The notes under the pieces were generated by a model, which worked only from the letters and a program-made list of their open reading frames with translations, was not told where the DNA came from and did not search any database. Below are positions 1 through 7,858 of a stretch of DNA of 24,662 bases, in pieces. Origin of the DNA: a virus. Numbering within the stretch: position 1 is the stretch's first letter; each line of letters starts with the position of its first letter. The stretch covers positions 1 through 24,662 of IMG/VR virus record IMGVR_UViG_3300025617_000112; one strand, written 5' to 3'. The position numbers and the translations under genes are program-made.

Positions 1-142
1 TGATGCGTTCCCAATCCGCTGTGGACTGTGCCGCTGTTTTCAGTGCTGTGGCTTTGGCCTCTGCGGTGGCCTTGGTTGATTCCGCCTTGGCACTGACCCA
101 TGTACCGGCCAAGTTCGTGATAGCTGTGACTAACCCAATCAT
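1..142 (-). CDS. Small phage protein, 3' part cut by window edge
   Basis: Partial gene that starts at 142 on the minus strand and runs off the left edge, with 47 residues visible. The visible part begins MIGLVTAITNLAGTWVSAKA, followed by an Ala/Lys/Thr-rich helix (repeated KAE/KAT) and then DWER. Its ATG overlaps the stop of the preceding gene (ATGA at 139-142), so translation is probably coupled. In marine phages, short proteins with this start and a DWE motif usually continue into one or two membrane helices and are often filed as holin-like or unknown; the helices would lie outside the window. That family link is from memory and is weak. Its place at the end of the holin/small-membrane-protein cluster fits a lysis or envelope role. 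Confidence 0.6.
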   Translation of the reverse strand, partial: MIGLVTAITNLAGTWVSAKAESTKATAEAKATALKTAAQSTADWERI

Positions 143-321
143 GTGGCATTACCTGTGACATCCGTCTGTATGCAGATAGCTTCATAGTTGATCTTAGGCT
201 GTGGTGCTGTTGCCATGAAATACTCACGGGCTTCAAAGCACTGATCCATTGTTGCGAATGGGCCTTGAGGATAGACAGCGTAGCCATCACCTTGAATTAA
301 TATTGCAAATAGTAGCCACAT
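139..321 (-). CDS. Hypothetical 60-aa protein with short hydrophobic N-terminus
   Basis: I do not recognise this protein. It begins MWLLFAILIQGDG, so the first nine residues are hydrophobic, but the stretch is too short for a firm membrane anchor call. The rest is polar with two cysteines (near residues 28 and 50). The start at 321 has an AGGGGT ribosome-binding site about 8 bases upstream. The stop overlaps the start of the next gene by four bases. It sits between two genes whose products look membrane-associated, so a small envelope or lysis accessory is possible but unproven. Confidence 0.6.
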   Translation of the reverse strand: MWLLFAILIQGDGYAVYPQGPFATMDQCFEAREYFMATAPQPKINYEAICIQTDVTGNAT

Positions 322-326
322 TACGA

Positions 327-770
327 TTACCCCTGTTTACTTAACCAGTAGAAGATGTAGATTACCAAACCAATGGCTGTGAGAACGCTAATGCCCAGAC
401 CAATCCCAATGCACCAATCAGTAATTTGTTTTTTACGTTTAGCTTTTTTGGCCTTCTCTTCACGTTCAGCACTGTCTCTACTGTCCTTCATTTGTTTCTG
501 GAAGGCTAACCAGTCCTCCCATAGTCCTGCTCTGCCTTGCCATATCATCATCTGTTTCAGAGTAGCTTCATATTCTTTAAGCTGTTCTGCCGCTTGGAAG
601 GCTTGCATATCGGACTTGTATCCGTGTTCGTGTGCCTTCTTTTGTAGTTCTGCTTTGAAGCCAAAGTAGTCTGCTAGTGCATCACCGGCTTCATATAGTT
701 GTTTACCGTTGGCTATCGCTTCTTTGATAACACCAAAGGCGGCATTAGCGGCGGCAAGCTCAGCTATCAT
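327..770 (-). CDS. Conserved phage protein with C-terminal membrane segment
   Basis: 147 residues. An Ala-rich N-terminus (MIAELAAANAAFGVIKEAI...) leads into a long charged, helix-rich region at about residues 30-118 (many Lys, Glu and Gln; likely coiled coil). A basic stretch (KKAKRKKQ) at 109-116 is followed by one strong hydrophobic helix at about 120-143. This MIAELAA.NAA start is shared by proteins in many marine phages, usually annotated as unknown or structural (from memory). The single C-terminal helix behind a basic patch looks like a tail-anchored inner-membrane protein. With a holin-like gene just upstream (10-19 base overlap region) a lysis role such as a spanin-like or antiholin-like partner is possible, but the topology is not that of a classical i-spanin, which is anchored at its N-terminus. 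Confidence 0.75.
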   Translation of the reverse strand: MIAELAAANAAFGVIKEAIANGKQLYEAGDALADYFGFKAELQKKAHEHGYKSDMQAFQAAEQLKEYEATLKQMMIWQGRAGLWEDWLAFQKQMKDSRDSAEREEKAKKAKRKKQITDWCIGIGLGISVLTAIGLVIYIFYWLSKQG

Positions 771-942
771 TAGGAGGCTTCCTGCCTAATAAGCCCTGTA
801 CTGTTTCTGTTTCGTAGATGCGAATGCCTGTCCATATCAATGTGAATAAGGCCGCCAGAGGTGGCAACACATCACCGATTGTTCCTACTACTGTGACTAC
901 ACTAACTGCGTCAATAACCTGCTTAGTGCCTTCTGTTGCCAT
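760..942 (-). CDS. Holin-like small membrane protein
   Basis: 60 residues from the ATG at 942 (MATEGTKQVIDAVSVVTVVG). A GTG at 951 in the same frame would add three residues. AGGA lies about 10 bases before 942 and only 2 before 951, so I prefer 942. One long hydrophobic stretch at about residues 10-43 (VVTVVGTIGDVLPPLAALFT, then LIWTGIRIYE) is followed by a short charged tail. The pattern of a Thr-Lys N-terminus, a VLP turn between two hydrophobic halves and LIW.GIRIYET is typical of small phage holins common in marine podoviruses (family recalled, not searched). It overlaps the next gene by 11 bases. The matching muramidase is about 11 kb away next to the terminase genes, so the lysis genes are split. 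Confidence 0.7.
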   Translation of the reverse strand: MATEGTKQVIDAVSVVTVVGTIGDVLPPLAALFTLIWTGIRIYETETVQGLLGRKPPNDS

Positions 943-960
943 GTCTTTCACATCCTGCCC

Positions 961-1374
961 TTACGCTTCAAGCTGTACCCAAGAGGTTGTATCTTCATCC
1001 CAGCGATACATGATGATGTCGCCATTAGAATCTGTAGTTCCGCTATCTGCTGGTAACGCCACTGGTGCTTCCCATAAACACTGCGTCTCGTTCAGTACCC
1101 ACGAATTGAATGGCTTTGGCGGAATGAACGCATCACGACTCGCATCGTATGTGTATCCAATCCCTGCAAAGTTCTTGCGTAGTGCCTTTGACTGATCTGC
1201 TGACTCTGTGCCATCCGCTTGGTAATGCTTTCCGCCACGGGTGTTGTATGACGTTTGCTTATAAACATCACCTGTCCGTGCAGTCAGTGCCGCCTCTTGC
1301 CCATCGTCTTCCTGTCGTCCGACAGTGACAAAAGTGACAATGTTGTTTTCATCAAGTTTGGCAAAATGTGCCAT
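961..1374 (-). CDS. Conserved phage protein of tail-fibre regions, 'MAHFAKLDENN' type
   Basis: 137 residues. It has a very recognisable layout seen in cyanophages and other marine phages: an N-terminal FAKLDENNIVTFVTVG strand, a central SYNTRGGKHY motif (about residues 42-51), then ALRKNFAGIGYTYD, a DAFIPPKPF.SWVLNE motif (about 82-97), CLWEAPV, and a Trp-containing C-terminal strand (WDEDTTSWVQL). The family occurs next to fibre and adhesin genes. It is thought to be a small virion or host-recognition accessory, but I know of no proven function. Here it lies just downstream of the glycine-rich adhesin, 11 bases away, in the same transcript. The start at 1374 follows a good AAGGAG site. Confidence 0.8.
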   Translation of the reverse strand: MAHFAKLDENNIVTFVTVGRQEDDGQEAALTARTGDVYKQTSYNTRGGKHYQADGTESADQSKALRKNFAGIGYTYDASRDAFIPPKPFNSWVLNETQCLWEAPVALPADSGTTDSNGDIIMYRWDEDTTSWVQLEA

Positions 1375-1385
1375 TGTTTTCTCCT

Positions 1386-3938
1386 TTAACTAAACGTCAC
1401 CGTTTCGCTAGTAGTTGATGTTGCTGTGACAGTATAAGTAGTGTATCCGCCAGCAGTCGATGATGTCTGTGTCACGCCGCCAGAGAATGTTGCTGTGACT
1501 GAATCAGGAATCTTGAATACAACAACACCTGAGCCTCCAACACCACCACTGTGACCGCTTGACCCATTGTACCCGCCGCCTCCTGCGCCACCACCAGTGT
1601 TGACTCCTCCATCATCACCTTGATCGTATGTTTTACCGTCACCACCGCCACCAGTGCCTCCAGAGGCAGGAGATCCACTGAGCACTCCTGCTCCACCGCC
1701 ACCGCCACCGCCTCCTGCGTATGTCGAGCCAGTGATTGATGAGGTTGATCCATTGCCACCGTTTCCACTGGTCGAGCTAGATGTGGTTTGGCCTACTGCC
1801 CCTGCACCGCCTCCACCACCAGCACCATTGCTTGATGAATCACCACCATCATTTCCTTGTGATGGAGATGTTGATGGAGTATTGCCAGAACCTCCAGACC
1901 CACCACGCCTCGAACCGCCCCCAGAACCGCCAGATGTTGCATTGATGTCACCACCACCACCACCTCCACCGCCTCCGGCAGATGTGATTGAGCTGAATAC
2001 TGAGCTTGAACCTTGAGTCCCGCCAGTCGTTGCGTTTGGATTACCACCAGTGCCACCCGCCCCTACTGTAATAGTATGAGCATAGTTCAGAGGCAGTCCT
2101 TCACTTGTTAGCTCACGGAATCCGCCACCGCCGCCACCGCCGCCTTTACGACCACCAGCGCCACCGCCACCGGCAACAACCAAGAAGTCAGCAGTAATCA
2201 GATCAGCAATGTTATAGAAAGTAACAGTCTCTGAAGTCGTCGATGTCGCTGTCACTGTGTAGATATTGAATCCACTGACAGCAGTTGACAGAGATGATGT
2301 CACGCCACTTGAGAAAATAGCTGTCTTGGTGTCAGGAATTTTGATGATAACGACACCTGAACCGCCAGCCGAGGCAGTTTGCGTTGGGTTTGACCCGCCA
2401 CCGCCTCCACCGCCAGTGTTTGTGCCGCCAGCGACTGAGGCACTTGTTCCACCAATGTCTGAGCCATCTCCGCCGCCACCGATGCCGCCATTGTTGCTAC
2501 CGCCTCCACCGCCTCCGGCAAAGTAAACGTCAGAACCAGACACTTCACCGACAGATTTAGATGTAGCAATGGCAGAAGTGATAATTGTGCTAATACTTCC
2601 AGCACCACCGACCGCTGTTGTTGGCGTTGTTCCACCAGCCGCACCAGCACCACCACCGCCTGATCCAGAGTATTGTGCGGCTCCGCCGCCATTGTTACCT
2701 TGTGATGGGCTTGTTGATGGAGTGTTTCCTGCGCCTCCAGCAGTTGTACCGCCAGCACCAAATGATCCTGTTGAACCACCGCCTGATCCACCTGATCCAC
2801 CGACAACAGAGTTTCCGCCTGACCCGCCTTTACCACCACCAGTTGATGTTTTGTCAGAAAATACAGAATTAGAGCCGTTTGCTCCGGGCGACCCATTAGT
2901 GCCACCAGCACCAACAGTGACCGTATACGGTGTGCCAGTTGCTAATGATTCATCACTGAAGTCTCTAAATCCACCAGCACCGCCACCAGCGCCGTTGTAC
3001 TGGCCGATCAATGAATTACCGCCACCGCCACCACCAGCGACCACAAGATAATCAGCCAAGAATGTCGGAATAAACTGAACAGTCTCAGATGTGGTTGATG
3101 TTGCCGTGACTTTGTAAACGAAATATCCGCTAACAGATGTGATTGTTTCGACTGTCACACCACCAGAAAAAGATGCTTGATGAGTGGTTGGAACCTTTAA
3201 GACAACAATTCCAGAACCGCCTGTGCCACCAGAAATGCCTCCAGCGGTTCCACCACCACCTGCGCCTGATCCAGTATTAGTTGCACCGTTTCCACCGACT
3301 CCACTGCCGACCCCGCCGTTACCGCCAATGCCTGATCCACCAGTACCGGCTGTACGTCCAGCAGAAACTCCGCCTCCGCCTCCACCAGCGTATGTTACTG
3401 ACGAACCTGTAATTGATGATGATGAACCAGACCCGCCATTACCGCCATTTACGCTTGCAAAATTTGACCCAGCCGAACCAGCACCGCCGCCACCACCGCC
3501 TGACCGATAAGTAGCTTCATCAGAACCGCCTGTTCCAGAGTTATTACCCTGCGATGGTGAAGTTGATGGCGTATTACCCTGACCAACAACCGAACCAGCA
3601 GAGCCGCCAGATCCTCCATTGCCACCAGCATTTGCTCCAGATGGAAATCCACCTTGACCGCCACCAGTTGAGGTGATTGACGCAAATACGCTGTCGGAGC
3701 CTTTAGTTCCAGAGCCACCTCCAGCACCTCCAGATCCAACCGTTACTGTGTATGTTGCTCCAATGCTAATTGCCTCATCTGTGCCAGTACGGTATCCGCC
3801 AGCACCGCCAGCCCCACCGCTGGCTCCTCCACCACCTCCGGCAACAGTGAGATACTCAACAGCAATGAACTCGCCTAAAGCACGACCCCATCCGTATGCA
3901 CCTGCGACCGCCGCCGCTAGTCTGCTAATGACTGGCAT
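1386..3938 (-). CDS. Glycine-rich three-module adhesin / receptor-binding protein
   Basis: 850 residues, dominated by glycine runs. After a 28-residue leader there are three homologous modules at about residues 29-289, 296-574 and 583-849. Each opens with a [YF]L.VAGGGGG strand followed by a TYTVTVG/.TITVGAGG strand. A GNTPSTSPSQGN motif lies near 121-132, 404-415 and 685-696, then runs of Gly, then GSG[IV]V[VI].K[VI]P. Each closes with a TVTATSTTSETV strand. Known glycine-rich phage adhesins (such as S16 gp38-type polyglycine-II sandwiches) bind outer-membrane receptors; applying that here is inference from composition. The start directly abuts the stop of the tail-fibre gene (3938/3939), so the two are probably translated together as tip and shaft. 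The opposite strand carries long proline-rich open frames that are only its complement. Confidence 0.85.
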   Translation of the reverse strand: MPVISRLAAAVAGAYGWGRALGEFIAVEYLTVAGGGGGASGGAGGAGGYRTGTDEAISIGATYTVTVGSGGAGGGSGTKGSDSVFASITSTGGGQGGFPSGANAGGNGGSGGSAGSVVGQGNTPSTSPSQGNNSGTGGSDEATYRSGGGGGGAGSAGSNFASVNGGNGGSGSSSSITGSSVTYAGGGGGGVSAGRTAGTGGSGIGGNGGVGSGVGGNGATNTGSGAGGGGTAGGISGGTGGSGIVVLKVPTTHQASFSGGVTVETITSVSGYFVYKVTATSTTSETVQFIPTFLADYLVVAGGGGGGNSLIGQYNGAGGGAGGFRDFSDESLATGTPYTVTVGAGGTNGSPGANGSNSVFSDKTSTGGGKGGSGGNSVVGGSGGSGGGSTGSFGAGGTTAGGAGNTPSTSPSQGNNGGGAAQYSGSGGGGAGAAGGTTPTTAVGGAGSISTIITSAIATSKSVGEVSGSDVYFAGGGGGGSNNGGIGGGGDGSDIGGTSASVAGGTNTGGGGGGGSNPTQTASAGGSGVVIIKIPDTKTAIFSSGVTSSLSTAVSGFNIYTVTATSTTSETVTFYNIADLITADFLVVAGGGGAGGRKGGGGGGGGFRELTSEGLPLNYAHTITVGAGGTGGNPNATTGGTQGSSSVFSSITSAGGGGGGGGGDINATSGGSGGGSRRGGSGGSGNTPSTSPSQGNDGGDSSSNGAGGGGGAGAVGQTTSSSTSGNGGNGSTSSITGSTYAGGGGGGGGAGVLSGSPASGGTGGGGDGKTYDQGDDGGVNTGGGAGGGGYNGSSGHSGGVGGSGVVVFKIPDSVTATFSGGVTQTSSTAGGYTTYTVTATSTTSETVTFS
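1392..3854 (-). repeat. Three tandem ~800-bp coding modules within the adhesin gene
   Basis: At the DNA level the adhesin consists of three related segments at about 3854-3072, 3053-2217 and 2192-1392. They share the motifs listed for the protein but vary in the length of their glycine-rich loops. The ends of each module (VAGGGGG and STTSETV) are the best conserved parts. Such tandem homology allows module gain, loss or swapping by recombination. Confidence 0.75.
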
Positions 3939-5987
3939 TTATGCAAAATCCGCTACTGAAGCCAAAACTGTAAATGTTGCATCGGCTGTCTTGATGATGT
4001 TGTAAGTGTACGCATCAATGCCGCTTGCAGTGCCTTCCGTTGGTGCTGATCCACCTTGCCACTTTGGTGTGACCGATGATCCATCCACTTGGAACGCTGA
4101 ATTGTAATACGCTGTCGAGCCTTGTGTGACCAAGAATACAACCGTCAATGCTTCACCAATGGACATCATCGAATTGAGTGTATTCGATCCATCGCCACGC
4201 ACGTTGACTGTCCAGTTCGCAGAAGCGTTTGTTGTGTAATACAGAACCGCCTGAGTCAAGGCATCGTAGTTGATCGTGCCAGTTGCCGCCGTTGCGGAAA
4301 TGGTCATCTTCTCTTTGGTCTGCTGAACCTTAGATGTGCCAGCAACCTCTAAGCCGTCAGTGACTGCTGTTCCGGTGACATCAATGCCTGTGGAGGTTGT
4401 GGTAAATTTGCTAGAATTAGCATAAAAAAGTTGCGCACTACCATTCTCAGAAAACCTTGCTAATTTATCTTGGGATGCTGTCTGAAGCCAAATATCATTT
4501 GAGCCTCTTATAAATAAATCACCTGCTCCAACATCTTCAATAAAACTAGACGATCCATCATGATAAATCTGGAGGTCACCAATATTGCCTAGTTCAATCT
4601 TAGCGTTGTCGTTACCCCTGAACCCATCAGCAGAAATATTACCTGTGACGGTTGCACCTACGTTGGTTGTTTCGAGCTTAGTAGAGTGGTCATAAAACAA
4701 GCGAGTTGTTCCATCTGCTATTGCCTGTAAATAATTTTCGCCTGTTTGAGATTGTAAGGCCATTTCAGTTGACGCTCTAAGGTATAACGCACCTGTTCCC
4801 TCATCTCGTATCCAACTATTACTCCCATCATGATAAATCTGTAAATCAGACCCCGCACCAAAGATGGCCTTGTCGTTGTCGCCAAAGGTTAAATCCCCGG
4901 TAATCGCATCACCTGTATTTAAAATGTAATTATCTGGGATGCTAGTCAGGTAACTCTGCAGGTCACTGATCTGTGACTCAGTAATTGACAATGCCGCTTG
5001 ATGCGCTGTAACGTCTCCCTGAGTGACTGTGTAGTCTGTAATGTACCCTGAGTCGTTTGTAAAACTAGAGACTGCTGTAGGGCTTCCTGTGAGGTCTGAG
5101 TAGGCTCCAGTGGTTGCTACAGTAGCTAGATCGCCCGGCTGTACTGCTGAGTCAGCTAGTGTACCCTGTGCCGCAGTAGCGTAGTCTGTAGATGCTGTTG
5201 TTGCCGCTGTGCCTAGCCCTAAGTTAGTGCGAGCAGATGTTGCATTGTTTAAGTCAGAAAGGTTGTTGACAGCCAGTAGCGCACCAGAGACATCAGCGTA
5301 TGCCGCTACCCATTGGCTACCTGTGTACACCTTCATTACTCCATCAACACTGTTGAAGTACAAGGCTCCACCAACTAACGCATCACCATCGTTATCTACT
5401 GATGGATCTGAACTCTTTTCTCCGAGGTAGCGATCATCGAAATTGTCGAACGCCGCCAGTGTTTGATCTCTTGCAGTCGTCGCAGTTGTTGCCGCGTTAC
5501 TTGCAGTCGTAGCCGCTGTAGATGCTGTAGTAGCAGATGTTGATGCTTCAGATGCTTTTGTAGTTGCTGTAGTAGCCGCTGTAGATGCAGTAGACTCTGA
5601 TGCCGCCGCATTAGTTTCAGCAGTCTCTGCCGCTACCTGTGCCGCTTCTGCCGCAGTACGAGCAGTCGTAGCCGCTGTTGCAGACGAGGCCGCTGTTGTT
5701 GCTGATGTAGCCGCATTGGTTTCGCTAGTAGATGCGTTAGACGCTGAAGTGCTGGCGGCTGATGCTGAAGAGGCCGCTTGAGTTGCTGATGTAGATGCCG
5801 CTGATGCTTGTGATGTTGCAGTGCTTGCGGAGTTAGTTGCACTCGACGCAGAGCTTTCGGCTGAAGACGCTGAAGAGGCCGCATTCGTAGCAGACGTAGC
5901 CGCCTCTGCCGCCTTTGTCGTTACAGTGTTTACTGTTGCAGAGTCTGTAGTCTCAACAGCACCACCGGGGCCACGATAAATGGTCAT
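3939..5987 (-). CDS. Tail fibre protein with Ala/Ser/Thr coiled-coil shaft
   Basis: 682 residues. The N-terminus MTIYRGPGGAVETTDSATVN is a short head typical of fibre proteins in T7-like marine phages and probably the virion attachment part. Residues about 25-195 are a low-complexity Ala/Ser/Thr heptad-like region (SATNAASSASSAESSAS...), a likely trimeric coiled-coil shaft. Residues about 200-380 are mixed fibre repeats (RYLGEKSSDP, LYFNSVDGVMKVYTGSQW, LSDLNNATSARTNLGLG). Two beta-rich repeats then carry LQIYHDGSNSWIRDEG and LQIYHDGSSSFIEDVG, motifs widespread in phage fibres. The C-terminal ~90 residues (from KEKMTISATA) form a separate tip-like domain. The start at 5987 has a GGAGAG site 5 bases upstream. 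It is separated from the coat gene by a terminator-like hairpin and is followed without a gap by the adhesin gene. Confidence 0.87.
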   Translation of the reverse strand: MTIYRGPGGAVETTDSATVNTVTTKAAEAATSATNAASSASSAESSASSATNSASTATSQASAASTSATQAASSASAASTSASNASTSETNAATSATTAASSATAATTARTAAEAAQVAAETAETNAAASESTASTAATTATTKASEASTSATTASTAATTASNAATTATTARDQTLAAFDNFDDRYLGEKSSDPSVDNDGDALVGGALYFNSVDGVMKVYTGSQWVAAYADVSGALLAVNNLSDLNNATSARTNLGLGTAATTASTDYATAAQGTLADSAVQPGDLATVATTGAYSDLTGSPTAVSSFTNDSGYITDYTVTQGDVTAHQAALSITESQISDLQSYLTSIPDNYILNTGDAITGDLTFGDNDKAIFGAGSDLQIYHDGSNSWIRDEGTGALYLRASTEMALQSQTGENYLQAIADGTTRLFYDHSTKLETTNVGATVTGNISADGFRGNDNAKIELGNIGDLQIYHDGSSSFIEDVGAGDLFIRGSNDIWLQTASQDKLARFSENGSAQLFYANSSKFTTTSTGIDVTGTAVTDGLEVAGTSKVQQTKEKMTISATAATGTINYDALTQAVLYYTTNASANWTVNVRGDGSNTLNSMMSIGEALTVVFLVTQGSTAYYNSAFQVDGSSVTPKWQGGSAPTEGTASGIDAYTYNIIKTADATFTVLASVADFA

Positions 5988-6013
5988 AATCTCTCCAGTT
6001 TATAGAATTAGAA

Positions 6014-6035
6014 AGGGGGCCTGAATAGACCCCCT
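6014..6035 (-). terminator. Terminator-like hairpin after the coat gene
   Basis: In the minus-strand RNA, AGGGGGUC (6035-6028) and GGCCCCCU (6021-6014) form an 8-bp GC-rich stem with one G-U pair and a 6-base loop, followed by UUCUAAUUCU. The U-tract is imperfect, so termination may be partial. It lies 9 bases past the coat stop and before the fibre gene, where partial termination would give more coat than fibre transcript. Confidence 0.65.
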
Positions 6036-6043
6036 AGATTGCT

Positions 6044-6994
6044 TTAGGCGTTGAAGACCAATGCCAAAGCTGACTCAGGACGTAATACCTGAATACCGTA
6101 GAGAGTGTCTGCTGTGAACAAATCACCCAAGTACTCTTGCTTGTACTGAGTTTGAGTGCGGACACCCATTTGCTCTGCGAATACCATAGCGTCTTTGTGA
6201 CCTAAGATACCAGCCTTGAGCTCGCCACCACCGGTAGCACCGTTTTCAGCGGCTGTCTCAGTGACAGGGCAGTTTGTAGAAACGTAGATTTGGATACCGT
6301 AAAGTGATCCAATGTTTCCATTCGCTACAGGCTGTCCAGATACGAAGTCTGAAGAGTTGTAACGATCGATACCACGAATAGTCTGAACGACTGAAGGCGG
6401 TACGACGAGGAAACGGTTGTCCATAGGAACATCGTTGTCGTCTAACTGCTTAACAGCGGCGCGTAAGCCAGCATCTGAGAAGATGTCAGCAGGAACTACA
6501 GTGTCAACAGCATACGCAGTCAAGCCTGTAGAAGCGTCCATGTAGAACGAGTTAGAGTGAATGAAGTCTGAACCAGAACCGTTGTCATCACCCAAGCGCT
6601 TAGCAAGTGTAAACAGATCAGTATCAACCTGCTTTGCAAGAGCGTAGCCAGCGTCTGAAGTGTAGAACTGACGCATAGAAGCGAGAGCCTGTACATCAGT
6701 GATGTCTTCGATCAAACGTGAGTACTCGTAGTGCTTGTCTACGGTTACCTGTACTTCTGACTCAGTTGCCGCAATCAGAGTTACCTGAGTTTCAGCAGTC
6801 TTTGCAGATGCATCGCCACGAGTAGGCTTAGGGATGTGAAGTGTGTCGCCCTTCTTGCCAGTCATAGGCATACGGTTGACAAGGTTAGCAAGTACGAGTG
6901 ACTTCTCGTATGCCGCTACGATTTCATCGGACCAGATTTCTGGGATGAAAGTTGCACCAGTAGTATTGGTGACGTGGTTAGTACCAAGTGCCAT
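6044..6994 (-). CDS. Major capsid (coat) protein
   Basis: 316 residues starting MALGTNHVTNTTGATFIPEI, with ATG at 6994 and a strong AAGGAGAT site. The pattern is that of HK97-fold coat proteins of podoviruses: an N-terminal arm, then IWSDEIVAAYEKSLVLANLV at about 20-39, then GDTLHIPKP, then a TVDKHYEYSRLIEDI segment near 105. A central D-rich 'FLVVPPSVVQTIRGIDRY' segment (about 195-215) precedes a C-terminal QYKQEYLGDLFTADTLYGIQVLRPE strand set (about 282-306). The IPEIWSDEI.......LVLANLVNR opening is highly characteristic of marine podovirus coats. Gene order portal, scaffold, coat supports the call. It has its own SD and is followed by a terminator-like hairpin. Confidence 0.92.
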   Translation of the reverse strand: MALGTNHVTNTTGATFIPEIWSDEIVAAYEKSLVLANLVNRMPMTGKKGDTLHIPKPTRGDASAKTAETQVTLIAATESEVQVTVDKHYEYSRLIEDITDVQALASMRQFYTSDAGYALAKQVDTDLFTLAKRLGDDNGSGSDFIHSNSFYMDASTGLTAYAVDTVVPADIFSDAGLRAAVKQLDDNDVPMDNRFLVVPPSVVQTIRGIDRYNSSDFVSGQPVANGNIGSLYGIQIYVSTNCPVTETAAENGATGGGELKAGILGHKDAMVFAEQMGVRTQTQYKQEYLGDLFTADTLYGIQVLRPESALALVFNA

Positions 6995-7012
6995 GTTAAT
7001 ATCTCCTTAACA

Positions 7013-7819
7013 CTATTTGACACGACCTTCAGCGTATGCCTGCATAATCTCATCTGAGAGTTGCTGATACCGCTTAGGGTCAGTTTGCATGAGTTTAATA
7101 ATATCGGCACGACGATAGATCTTCCGAGATGGAGCCTCTCCTGATCCTTTTGCCTTACCTGTCGATGCGGCCTTCGCTTGGTTTTTACGATCCTGTTTCT
7201 GAACCTCTTCCGTCTGCTTAACGATGTCCTGACGTTCTTTCCATAAGGTTAAGAGTTCATCAGCGGCATCATAATCAAACTTCTGATCTGCCTGTGCATA
7301 TAACTGCTGGCGTACTTTAGAAGCCATAATCCATTCGCCAAACTTTTCATCTTTTAATACATCTTGATAATCAGGATGATTTTGATTAAGCTGTGCTAAA
7401 ATGGCAGACTGCTTTGCCTGTAAGTTATATTGCTCAGCTTCCTTCATCTTAGGATGCGAAGCGAGTTTACGCTCGATGTAGGCGTCAGGGTCATCAAAGA
7501 AATCAATCTCTGTTTCCTCTTGTGCCTGTGGGCTTTGTTTTTGTGTTTCAAGTTGTGTCTTGACAAAGTCGTCAACGATTTTCCGCAGTTCCCCAACTTC
7601 AGAGCTCTGACGTCCGATTAGCTTCTCAGCTTCCTCGTGCATCTTTGCAATCTCTAAGGCAGATTTGCCTTTGTATTTGTCTGGGACATCTTCCTCAACC
7701 TCGGCAGTTACCTCTTCAGGTTGCTCTGGTTCCTCTGCAGGCTCAATAGTTTCCTCTGCAGGTAGTTCTGCGAACTCTTCCTCGTTGTCGTCTTCTAGAC
7801 GCTCGATAAATGTTGCCAT
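7013..7819 (-). CDS. Capsid assembly scaffolding protein
   Basis: 268 residues. The N-terminal ~60 residues are extremely acidic (EDDNEEEFAELPAEETIEPA and onward, with many EE and PE). Next come a KYKGKSALEIAKMHEEAEKLIGRQ motif (about 49-72) and helix-rich, Gln/Lys-rich segments, with a basic end (KAKGSGEAPSRKIYRRADII, about 221-240). The motif KY.GKS..E...M...AE.LIG....E.G.LR is typical of podovirus scaffolds, which line the inside of the procapsid and leave or are cleaved before packaging. It sits directly upstream of the coat gene (18 bases), the usual scaffold position. A small dyad lies just ahead of its ribosome-binding site (GGAG, about 9 bases from the ATG). Confidence 0.88.
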   Translation of the reverse strand: MATFIERLEDDNEEEFAELPAEETIEPAEEPEQPEEVTAEVEEDVPDKYKGKSALEIAKMHEEAEKLIGRQSSEVGELRKIVDDFVKTQLETQKQSPQAQEETEIDFFDDPDAYIERKLASHPKMKEAEQYNLQAKQSAILAQLNQNHPDYQDVLKDEKFGEWIMASKVRQQLYAQADQKFDYDAADELLTLWKERQDIVKQTEEVQKQDRKNQAKAASTGKAKGSGEAPSRKIYRRADIIKLMQTDPKRYQQLSDEIMQAYAEGRVK

Positions 7820-7833
7820 TATTAAAAACTCCG

Positions 7834-7847
7834 TGCTAGAATTAGCA
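7834..7847 (-). promoter_or_regulatory. Small perfect dyad ahead of the scaffold gene
   Basis: In the minus-strand mRNA TGCTA-ATTC-TAGCA forms a 5-bp hairpin with a 4-base loop. It ends just before CGGAG, the ribosome-binding site of the scaffold gene. It lies in the only gap (39 bases) between the zinc ribbon and scaffold genes and could tune scaffold translation. The short stem makes this weak. Confidence 0.35.
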
Positions 7848-7858
7848 TTATGGATATA

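Noticed and set aside
1654-4005. Several long proline-rich open frames on the plus strand (such as 2569-3051, 3184-3510)
   Set aside because: They are the complement of glycine codons (GGN read as NCC) in the adhesin gene, with no ribosome sites or known domains.
7810-7840. Plus-strand promoter TTGCCA-18-TAGAAT that would transcribe against the head operon
   Set aside because: The -35 is poor, the -10 falls in a small dyad, and the only plus-strand frames beyond it are complements of the zinc ribbon and upstream genes.
4409-7848. Identical 15-mer TGCTAGAATTAGCAT at 4409 and 7834
   Set aside because: One shared 15-mer in a 24.7-kb window is not far from chance, and the first copy is inside the fibre gene coding for a normal segment.
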